This document shows, one piece after another, positions 29,899 to 35,778 of a stretch of DNA of 35,778 nucleotides (position 1 is the first letter of the stretch; each line of letters opens with the position of its first letter). This stretch comes from Burkholderiales bacterium. GTDB lineage: Bacteria; Pseudomonadota; Gammaproteobacteria; Burkholderiales; SG8-39. The position numbers were made by a program, and so were the translations under genes. The stretch lies in assembly GCA_023383795.1 (NCBI GenBank), contig JAHDYJ010000005.1, forward strand, positions 62,029-97,806. The letters are read 5' to 3'. The notes beneath the pieces are model-generated. The model was given only the letters and a program-made list of their open reading frames with translations. It had not been told where the DNA came from and searched no databases.

Positions 29899-32800
29899 GC
29901 CGGCGACTCCGCTTCCGCGCGCCGGTCCTTGCGCCGGCGCGCCACCAGCGTGAAGAAGAGCGGCACGAAGAGCGTGGCGATGAAGGTCGCGGCGAGCATG
30001 CCGCCCACCACGCCGGTGCCCATCGAGCGGCGCGCCCCGGCGCCGGCGCCGCTCGCGAGCATCAGCGGCAGCACGCCGAGCACGAACGCGAGCGAGGTCA
30101 TGATGATCGGGCGGAAGCGCAGCCGCGCGGCGTGCAGTGCCGCCTCCATCGCGCTCTTGCCCTCGAGGAAGCCCTGTTGCGCGAACTCGATGATGAGGAT
30201 CGCGTTCTTGCCCGAGAGCCCGATCAGCACGATGAGGCCGATCTGGAAGTAGATGTCGTTCTCCAGCCCGCGCAACCCGACGAAGCCTAGCGCGCCGAAC
30301 ACCGCGAAGGGCACGGCGAGCACCACGGCGAACGGCAGGAGCCAGCGCTCGTAGAGCGCGGCGAGGATCAGGAACACCATGACGATCGCCAGGCCGAAGG
30401 CGATTGCAGACTGGCGCCCGGTGCGCTTTTCCTGGAACGCCTGGCCGGCCCAGGCGATGTCGTAGCCCTCGGGCAGCGCGCGCGCGGCGACCTCCTCGAC
30501 CGCCTGGATCGCCTCTCCCGAGGACACGCCCGACTGGCCGCTGCCGAGCACGCGCGCGGCGACGAAGCCGTTGAAGCGGTCGAGCTGCTCGGGGCCGATG
30601 ACGTTCGCGGTGGTGATCAGCGCCTTGAGCGGGATCATCTCGCCAGAGGACGCCGAGCGCACGTAGACCGCGCCGAGGTCCTCGGGGCGCACGCGGTAGG
30701 GCGCGTCGGCCTGCATCTGCACGCGGAAGGTGCGGCCGAACTTGTTGAAGTCGTTCACGTAGAGCACGCCCATCGTGCTCTGCAGCGCGTCGAAGACGTC
30801 GGGCACCGGCACCCCGAGGGAAAGCGCCTTCTCGCGGTCCACCTCGACTTGCAGCTGCGGCGAAATCGGACGGAAGAACGAGGCGATGCCGGTGAGCCGC
30901 GGGTGCGCGCGCAGCGCGTCCTGGAACGCCTGCATGGTCTGGTAGAGCTTGTACGGGTCGGCATCGCCGCGGGCCTCCACCCACACCTCGAAGCCGCCCG
31001 CCGTACCGAGGCCGCGGATCGGCGCGGGATTGAAGATGCGCACCACGCCGTCGCGCAGCTGCGAGACCTTGGCGGTCAAGTCGCGCACGATGTCCGGCGC
31101 GGGCGCGTCGGGCCGCTCGCCCCACTCCCTCAGCGGCAGGAACATGGTGGCGGCGTTGGTCTTGTTGCCGCCACCCAGGAAGTCGAAGCCGTTGATCGCG
31201 AACACGTCCTGGACGCCGGGGTGCTGCTCCGCGATGCGGCTCACCTCCGCGGAGAGCCGCCGCGTGCGCTCGAGCGTCGCGCCGTCGGGCAGCTGGACGT
31301 GGCCGTAGAGGTAGCCCTGGTCCTCGGCGGGCACGAAGCTCGCCGGGATCTTCACGAACATCCAGACGCACGCACCGACCAGGACGAGGAAGGCGAGCCC
31401 GGCGGTGAAGCGGTGCCTCAGCAAGTAGGCGACGCCGTCGAGGAAGCGGCGCGTGAACCAGGCGAAGCCGACGTTGAAGGGGCGGAAGAGGCGCGACCCG
31501 TGGTCGCCCGGCCGCATCAGGATCGCGCACAAGGCGGGCGTGAGCGTGAGCGCCATCAGCCCCGAGATCACTACCGCGATCGCGAGCGTCACCGCGAACT
31601 GGCGGTACAGCGCTCCGGCGATGCCGCCCAGGAACGCCACCGGCACGAACACCGCGCACAGCACCAGCACGATGGCGATGACCGCGCCGGAAACCTCGTC
31701 CATCGCCTCGAGCGCCGCCTCGAACGGGCGCATCCTCTCCTCGCGCATGAGGCGCTCGACGTTCTCCATCACGACGATGGCGTCGTCCACCACGATGCCG
31801 ATGGCGAGCACCAGCGCGAAGAGCGTCAGCGTGTTGATCGAGAAACCGGCGAGCCACAGCCCGGCGAAGGCGCCGATCAGCGACACCGGTACGGCGATCA
31901 TCGGGATGAGCGTCGCGCGCCAGCTCTGCAGGAAGAGGAACACCACGCCGAGCACCAGCAGCCCCGCCTCGAAGATGGTTTTGTTCACCTCGTGGATCGA
32001 GGCACGGACGAAGCGCGTGGTGTCGAACGGGATGCTGTACTCGACGCCCTCGGGGAAGCCCGCCGCGAGCTCGCGCATGCGGGTCTCGACCCGCTCGACC
32101 ACCTCGAGGGCGTTGGCGCCGGGCTGCATGTACACGCCCATGCCGATGGTCGGCTGGCGGTTCAGCGTGTTGGCGGTGTCGTAGTTGAGCGCCCCGAGCT
32201 CGATGCGCGCGATGTCCTTCAGGCGCAGGATGCCGCCGCCCGGCACGGTGCGCACGACGATCTCGCCGAACTCCTCGGGCTCGACCAGCCGGCCGCGCGC
32301 CGTGACCGTGTAGGTGAGGCTCTGCCCCGGCGGCGCGGGCTCGGTGCCGATGCGCCCGGCCGCGTACTGCGCGTTCTGCGCGCGCAGCGCGTTCGCGACG
32401 TCGGTCGTGGTGACGCCGAGACGCGCCATCCTCTCCGGGTTTATCCAGACGCGCATCGAGTAGTCGCGCGCGCCGAAGACCGTGACGTCGCCCACGCCGG
32501 CGAGGCGCTTCAGCTCGTCGACGATGTTGAGCGAGGCGTAGTTGGACAGGAACAGCGTGTCGCGCCGCTCGGCGGGGGAGCGCAGCGCGACCACCAGCAG
32601 GATGTCGAAGGTGCGCTTCTGCACGATGACGCCGTTGCGCCGGACCTCGTCCGGCAGGCGCGGCAGCGCGCGCTGCACGCGGTTGTTGACGTTGAAGATC
32701 GCCTGGTCGACGTCGGTGCCGGGCTCGAAGACGGCGAGGATCGAGAGCGCGCCGTTGGACGACGAGCTCGAGTTGAAGTAGGACAGGTTCTCGACGCCGG

Positions 32801-33011
32801 AGAGCTGCTCCTCGATCGGCGCCGCCACCGTGCGCGACACGGTCTCCGCGCTCGCGCCGGGGTAGTTGGTGGTGATGATCACCATGGGGGGCGCGACCTC
32901 GGGGAACTGCGCGACCGGCAGGATCTGCGAGGCGACCAGGCCCGCCAGCACGATGACGATCGCCACCACGCCGGCGAAGACGGGCCGATGGATGAAGAAG
33001 CGCGAAAGCAT
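29895..33011 (-). CDS. RND-family multidrug efflux permease (HAE1, MexF/AcrB-like)
   Basis: 1038 residues, the normal length. It opens with the family N-terminus MLSRFFIHRPVFAGVVAIVI, contains QLSGVENLSYFNSSSSSNGA, the proton-relay Asp pair D409-D410 in GIVVDDAIVVMENVERLM, and the second-half motif GLSGKNAILIIEFAQ with the relay Lys, plus TSLAFVLGVLPLMLASGAGA and GTGVVGGM. It exports drugs or other hydrophobic compounds from periplasm or inner membrane using the proton gradient, as a trimer with an adaptor and an outer-membrane factor. Order within its operon is TetR, MFP, RND, then the broken outer-membrane factor, whose start overlaps this stop codon. Gap to the adaptor is 13 nt. Confidence 0.97.
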   Translation of the reverse strand: MLSRFFIHRPVFAGVVAIVIVLAGLVASQILPVAQFPEVAPPMVIITTNYPGASAETVSRTVAAPIEEQLSGVENLSYFNSSSSSNGALSILAVFEPGTDVDQAIFNVNNRVQRALPRLPDEVRRNGVIVQKRTFDILLVVALRSPAERRDTLFLSNYASLNIVDELKRLAGVGDVTVFGARDYSMRVWINPERMARLGVTTTDVANALRAQNAQYAAGRIGTEPAPPGQSLTYTVTARGRLVEPEEFGEIVVRTVPGGGILRLKDIARIELGALNYDTANTLNRQPTIGMGVYMQPGANALEVVERVETRMRELAAGFPEGVEYSIPFDTTRFVRASIHEVNKTIFEAGLLVLGVVFLFLQSWRATLIPMIAVPVSLIGAFAGLWLAGFSINTLTLFALVLAIGIVVDDAIVVMENVERLMREERMRPFEAALEAMDEVSGAVIAIVLVLCAVFVPVAFLGGIAGALYRQFAVTLAIAVVISGLMALTLTPALCAILMRPGDHGSRLFRPFNVGFAWFTRRFLDGVAYLLRHRFTAGLAFLVLVGACVWMFVKIPASFVPAEDQGYLYGHVQLPDGATLERTRRLSAEVSRIAEQHPGVQDVFAINGFDFLGGGNKTNAATMFLPLREWGERPDAPAPDIVRDLTAKVSQLRDGVVRIFNPAPIRGLGTAGGFEVWVEARGDADPYKLYQTMQAFQDALRAHPRLTGIASFFRPISPQLQVEVDREKALSLGVPVPDVFDALQSTMGVLYVNDFNKFGRTFRVQMQADAPYRVRPEDLGAVYVRSASSGEMIPLKALITTANVIGPEQLDRFNGFVAARVLGSGQSGVSSGEAIQAVEEVAARALPEGYDIAWAGQAFQEKRTGRQSAIAFGLAIVMVFLILAALYERWLLPFAVVLAVPFAVFGALGFVGLRGLENDIYFQIGLIVLIGLSGKNAILIIEFAQQGFLEGKSAMEAALHAARLRFRPIIMTSLAFVLGVLPLMLASGAGAGARRSMGTGVVGGMLAATFIATLFVPLFFTLVARRRKDRRAEAESPA

Positions 33012-33024
33012 GGGTCGCCGCCCG

Positions 33025-34128
33025 CTAGCCGGCCTTGACGACCTTGACCGGCGTGCCCGGGCGCACGCGCGTGAGGTTGTCCACGATCACCGCCTCGCCC
33101 GGCTTCAGCCCCTCGAGCACCACCCAGTCGCCGCCGAGCCAGGCGCCGGCCCGGATCGGGCGCTGCACGGCCTTGCCGTCGGCGCCCGCGACGTAGACGA
33201 AGCGGCCGCTGCCGTCCTGCAGCACCGCGGCCTGCGGCACGACGATCGCCTCCTGCGTGCCGGCGATCACGCGCACGCGGACGTACTGGCCCGGCAGGAG
33301 CTCACCGCGCCGGTTGGGAAGCTCCGCGCGCATCTGCACCGTGCCGGTCCTCTCGTCCACCGTCGAGCTGGCGAAGTTGACCCGGCCGGGATCGGCATAC
33401 TCGCGGCCGTCGGCGAGCTCGATCCTCACCGCGACGGCCTTCGCGTCGCTCGCGCGCAGCCGCGCATACTCGGCCTCGGAGAGCGCGAAGCGTACCCAGA
33501 TCGGGTCGTTGCGCGTGATCGTGGTGAGCAGCGCGGAGTCCTTGTCCGGCTGCACGAGCGTGCCCACCGATTGCAGCGCGCGTCCGGTGACGCCGCCGAT
33601 CGGCGCGCGCACCGTGGTGTAGGAGAGGCTCAGCTCCGACTCCCGCACGCGCGCCCGCGCGAGCTGCACCGCCGCGTTGCTCTGTTCGAGCGCGGTGGCG
33701 GCCTGGTCGGCGTTCTGCTGGCTGACGAACCGCTTCGCCACGAGGTCCTTCGCGCGCTCGTACTCCCGCCGCGCGAGCTTGTTGCGCGCGAGCTCCTGCT
33801 CGAGCGAGGCGCGGGACTGCTGCAGGTCGATCTCGAACGGCGCGCGCTCGATGCGGAAGAGCGGCGCGCCGGCCTTGACCGCATCGCCCTCGCGGTAGAG
33901 CTGCGCCTCGACGATGCCGGCGACGCGGGCGCGCACCTGCACGTCGCGCGAGCCTTCGGTGCGGCCGACCGCCTCGAAGGTCACCGGCACCTGTCGCGAC
34001 GCGACCTCGATCGCGGCCACCGGCAGCGCCGCCGGCGCGCCCTTCGCCGCCTCGCCCTGCGCGCCGCCCTCGCTGCAGGCCGCGAGCGCGAGCGCCATGA
34101 CGCCGGCCAGTATCGTCCACGCTCTCAC
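33025..34128 (-). CDS. RND efflux periplasmic adaptor (membrane-fusion lipoprotein)
   Basis: 367 residues. Signal peptide and lipobox (LALAAC, Cys18) anchor it to the inner membrane. The barrel-sandwich/lipoyl halves (EGSRDVQVRARVAGIVEAQL; VRAPIGGVTGRALQSVGTLV) flank an alpha-hairpin (about 100-160, LQQSRASLEQELARNKLARR). Beta-barrel and membrane-proximal segments follow (VNFASSTVDERTGTVQMRAE; LPGQYVRVRVIA; VPQAAVLQDGSGRFVYV). This is the AcrA/MexE type. It links the RND trimer to an outer-membrane factor. The start is a GTG whose last two bases and the following A form the TGA of tetR (GTGA), so translation is coupled. Confidence 0.95.
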   Translation of the reverse strand: MRAWTILAGVMALALAACSEGGAQGEAAKGAPAALPVAAIEVASRQVPVTFEAVGRTEGSRDVQVRARVAGIVEAQLYREGDAVKAGAPLFRIERAPFEIDLQQSRASLEQELARNKLARREYERAKDLVAKRFVSQQNADQAATALEQSNAAVQLARARVRESELSLSYTTVRAPIGGVTGRALQSVGTLVQPDKDSALLTTITRNDPIWVRFALSEAEYARLRASDAKAVAVRIELADGREYADPGRVNFASSTVDERTGTVQMRAELPNRRGELLPGQYVRVRVIAGTQEAIVVPQAAVLQDGSGRFVYVAGADGKAVQRPIRAGAWLGGDWVVLEGLKPGEAVIVDNLTRVRPGTPVKVVKAG

Positions 34129-34697
34129 GGCGAGTAGGCCCTCAGGAAGCAGTCCACGATACGCGCCGCGCGCTCCGCCTCGGCGCCGCGCGGCGCCATG
34201 CCGAAGAGCCGCTTGACGCGGTCCACGCCGACCAGCATGCCGAGAAACATCTCGGCCGCGACCTCGGCGTCGTCCGGCCGCAGCTCGCCGCGCGCCATCG
34301 CCGCGCGCAGGTAGGCCGCGAGATGCTCGGTCAGACGGCCGGCGCTCTCCGCGTACATCGTGCGCGCGAGCCGCCGGAAGCGCGGCACCTCGGGCACCAG
34401 CGTGCGGAACGCGGCGATGCCCTGCGCGCCGAGCGCGCGCGCGCGGTAGGCGAGCGCGAAGCGCGTGAGCGCGGTGCGCAGGTCGCCGCCCTCGAGCTCG
34501 ACCAGCACGCCCTTCGCCAGCTCGCGCGCCACCTCGGTGAACAGGCGGTCCTTGCTCGGGAAGTGGTGGTAGACGGTCTGCTTGGCGACGCCGGCGCGCC
34601 GCGCGATGGCGTCGACGCTCGTGCGGTAGCCCTGGTGCAGGAACGACTGGCTCGCCGCGCGCAGGACGCGCGCGCGGCTCTCGACCGGCAGGCTCAA
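34125..34697 (-). CDS. TetR-family repressor of the efflux operon
   Basis: 190 residues from a TTG start at 34697, chosen because GGAGG lies five bases upstream and the HTH begins about ten residues later. The DNA-binding domain (about 9-55) reads VLRAASQSFLHQGYRTSVDA, then IARRAGVAKQTVYHHFPSKD and RLFTEV, the classic TetR pattern. The C-terminal region (about 60-190) matches TetR_C AefR-like regulators of RND pumps (VPEVPRFRRLARTMYAESAG; MFLGMLVGVDRVKRLFG). It is the first gene of the operon, followed by the adaptor and permease. The 21-bp palindrome at 34711-34731 is its likely operator, giving autoregulation. Confidence 0.9.
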   Translation of the reverse strand: MSLPVESRARVLRAASQSFLHQGYRTSVDAIARRAGVAKQTVYHHFPSKDRLFTEVARELAKGVLVELEGGDLRTALTRFALAYRARALGAQGIAAFRTLVPEVPRFRRLARTMYAESAGRLTEHLAAYLRAAMARGELRPDDAEVAAEMFLGMLVGVDRVKRLFGMAPRGAEAERAARIVDCFLRAYSP

Positions 34698-34710
34698 GCG
34701 GGCCTCCGAG

Positions 34711-34731
34711 TAGACTGGACCGTCTAGTCTA
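34711..34731. promoter_or_regulatory. TetR-type operator palindrome
   Basis: Left arm TAGACTGGAC (34711-34720), centre C, right arm GTCTAGTCTA (34722-34731). The reverse complement of the right arm, TAGACTAGAC, matches the left arm at 9 of 10 positions. It is 14 bp upstream of the tetR start codon, a position where repressor binding would block RNA polymerase. The same stretch read on the minus strand contains TAGACT, a plausible -10. Binding by the encoded TetR protein is inferred. Confidence 0.7.
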
Positions 34732-34758
34732 GCAGACGCCCGCGGCGCGGTGCGCGCG

Positions 34759-34866
34759 ACCGCGGCGACGCGCTCGACCTGCGCAACCGCGTCTCGCGCG
34801 TGCCGCCGGCCTGGAGCGCACCGGCGCCCGGCTACGCCTGCGTGCCCGGCGTTGCACGCGTTCGGC
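34759..34866 (+). pseudogene. Degenerate 107-bp copy of the TTC38-like gene
   Basis: This stretch aligns with 26759-26864 inside the TPR gene at about 90% identity: roughly ten substitutions and one inserted base near 34850-34853. The reading frame RGDALDLRNRVSRV, then PPAWSAPAPGYACVPG, mirrors RGDALNLRNRVSRV, then LPSWSASVPGYAYVLG, until the inserted base breaks it (-VARVR against -MHAFG). Flanks do not align beyond a few bases. It lies between tetR and the PEP-CTERM gene, and looks like the remnant of a lost paralogous copy or a short ectopic duplication. Confidence 0.85.
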
Positions 34867-35047
34867 CCCGGCAGCGAGCATGCGCGCGCCGCCCGCGGCG
34901 AGCGCGCGTCGTCGGCCGGCATTACAGGCGACGTTGCGCGCCGCTCGGCGTAACCGCCAACTCCTTGATTTCGCGCGATTGTGGGGAGCCTTGCGCGGTT
35001 GTTGCGGCACGAAACGCCCCTTAAACAGTGATCAGAGGAGATGCCGC

Positions 35048-35617
35048 ATGAGGTCGTGCATCGCACTATTGGTCTCGCTGCTCGCATCGGCGCAGGTCTC
35101 GGCGGCGGTCGTCTTTCTCGACTTCGACACCCCGGCCACCGGCTCGGGGATCATCGCCGCGCCGCTCGTCACGCCCTACGGGACGATCACGGCGACCGAC
35201 GCCGAGCTCGTCGGTTTCGATTCCGACCCCGATTTCAACGCGGCCGGCGCCGCGGGAAACAAGATCGACATCGCGCAGTTCGGCACGCCAGCAATGCTGT
35301 CCTTCGATTTCGCCGTCGACGCCATCACCCTGATCTACGGCGGCAACGACGGCGACATCACCATTCAGGCGCTGGACGCGGCGAGCGCCGTTGTCGATTC
35401 GTTCTTTCAGGCCGACACGGGCGATGGGCAACCCGCCGGGCCCATCGTGCTGAGCGGCGCCGGCATCCGCGCGCTCTCCTGGTTCGACACGGATGGCAAT
35501 TTCGCGGGGCTCGACAACATCTCGCTCACGGTGGCGGCGGTCCCCGAACCGGCGACGATCGCGTTGCTCGGGTTGGCCCTCTTCGCGCTGGGCGCTTCGC
35601 GCCGCCGGACGAGCTGA
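35048..35617 (+). CDS. PEP-CTERM-sorted secreted protein
   Basis: 189 residues. Signal peptide (about 1-19, SCIALLVSLLASAQVSA), a beta-rich exported domain (AVVFLDFDTPATGSGIIAAP; DAITLIYGGNDGDITIQALD; LSWFDTDGNFAGLDNISLTV), then the sorting tail from residue 165: VPEPATIALLGLALFALGAS plus RRRTS. VPEP, a hydrophobic helix and a final Arg cluster are the three parts of the PEP-CTERM signal recognised by exosortase (EpsH/XrtA type), which cleaves the motif and is usually linked with exopolysaccharide export. The DFD and DNISL phrases resemble lectin-like or adhesin domains of this class. ATG 35048 is chosen since AGAGGAG lies eight bases upstream. No exosortase gene is in the window. Confidence 0.93.
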   Translation: MRSCIALLVSLLASAQVSAAVVFLDFDTPATGSGIIAAPLVTPYGTITATDAELVGFDSDPDFNAAGAAGNKIDIAQFGTPAMLSFDFAVDAITLIYGGNDGDITIQALDAASAVVDSFFQADTGDGQPAGPIVLSGAGIRALSWFDTDGNFAGLDNISLTVAAVPEPATIALLGLALFALGASRRRTS

Positions 35618-35690
35618 CCGCGCGCGCCGGCGCCGCCGAGCGGCGGACTGACCCGCGCGTCACCCGCCTGTCGGCGCGCGGCGCCGCGCC

Positions 35691-35778
35691 TCACCGTCGA
35701 TCGAGCACGGCGCGGATCTTCGCGAGCAGCCGCTCGAGGTCGATCGGCTTGATGTCGAAGTCGTCGCAGCCGGCCGCG
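35691..35778 (-). CDS. C-terminal end of a receiver-domain (response regulator) protein, cut by the window
   Basis: On the minus strand, the last 28 residues before a TGA at 35691 read AGCDDFDIKPIDLERLLAKI, then RAVLDRR. The D-I-K-P-I-D-L-x-x-L-L-x-K-I pattern is the last alpha5 region of CheY-like receivers, with the conserved Lys in DIKP. The rest of the gene, including any output or kinase domain on its N-terminal side, lies outside the window. Confidence 0.8.
   Translation of the reverse strand, partial: AAGCDDFDIKPIDLERLLAKIRAVLDRR

Larger units (their letters stand above)
34698..35047. other. 350-bp gap: operator, TTC38 remnant, leader of PEP-CTERM gene
   Basis: Holds the TetR operator (34711-34731) and the TTC38 fragment (34759-34866). 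An AT-richer leader (about 34950-35040) contains TTGATTTCGC and TTAAACAGTGATC and then the strong AGAGGAG ribosome site of the PEP-CTERM gene. No complete ORF is supported. Confidence 0.5.

Noticed and set aside
34960..35040. Sigma-54 promoter in front of the PEP-CTERM gene
   Set aside because: PEP-CTERM genes are often RpoN-dependent, and TTGC-containing pieces occur here, but no pair has GG and GC at the required 10-base separation with a reasonable -24 box.
1..35778. CRISPR array, tRNA, rRNA, insertion sequence or prophage
   Set aside because: No regularly spaced repeats, no cloverleaf or rRNA-like conserved blocks, and no transposase, integrase or phage structural gene were seen on either strand. 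The YqjE 'holin-like' label does not indicate phage.

Overview
The window is very GC-rich (about 70% by eye) and densely packed with genes on both strands. It looks like a chromosomal contig from a Pseudomonadota bacterium, most likely a betaproteobacterium (Burkholderiales or a relative) and possibly metagenome-derived. The inference rests on the gene mix: a CRP/FNR regulator with an FNR-type recognition helix, DUF1631, MltF, the DUF883/YqjE/YqjK trio, a PEP-CTERM protein, DUF502 and a LpqC-type esterase. No rRNA, tRNA, CRISPR array, insertion sequence or phage module was found. The first ~100 bases are G/C homopolymer runs and are probably an assembly artefact.

Left part (1-9058): a 5'-truncated GNAT acetyltransferase; a short MetE-type methyltransferase with a small alpha/beta-barrel protein upstream; a secreted beta-propeller protein; then a signalling block. 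That block holds a membrane histidine kinase with a NarL-type response regulator, a stand-alone receiver, an FNR-like regulator that has lost every FNR iron-sulfur cysteine, and a TraR/DksA-type zinc finger. A 14-bp FNR-box-like site lies between the barrel protein and the beta-propeller gene, so the FNR-like protein may have a target in the window.

Middle (9031-18738): a compact, overlapping three-gene operon encoding a MotA/TolQ-like four-helix protein, an ExbD-like anchor with an unusual periplasmic domain, and a third membrane protein. This is the best candidate for an undescribed machine. It is followed by a secreted PHB-depolymerase-family esterase, an alpha/beta hydrolase fused to a LuxR DNA-binding domain, small membrane proteins including DUF502, an orphan ParA ATPase, a PuuE-like polysaccharide deacetylase coupled to a membrane-anchored Mrr-like protein, and a membrane-anchored alpha/beta hydrolase whose stop codon sits in a REP-like hairpin.

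Right part (18791-35778): DUF1631, MltF lytic transglycosylase (with a translationally coupled upstream small ORF), a class I glutamine amidotransferase divergent from an AraC regulator, a 1-Cys peroxiredoxin with a thiol-dioxygenase-like cupin, a TTC38-like TPR protein, and the YqjD/YqjE/YqjK-like trio. A TetR-MFP-RND efflux operon follows, joined by GTGA overlaps. Its outer-membrane factor gene is decayed, with a nonsense codon, frameshifts and large deletions. A good palindromic operator lies in front of tetR, and just beyond it is a ~107-bp degenerate copy of the middle of the TTC38-like gene. The window ends with a PEP-CTERM protein and the C-terminal tail of a receiver-domain protein.
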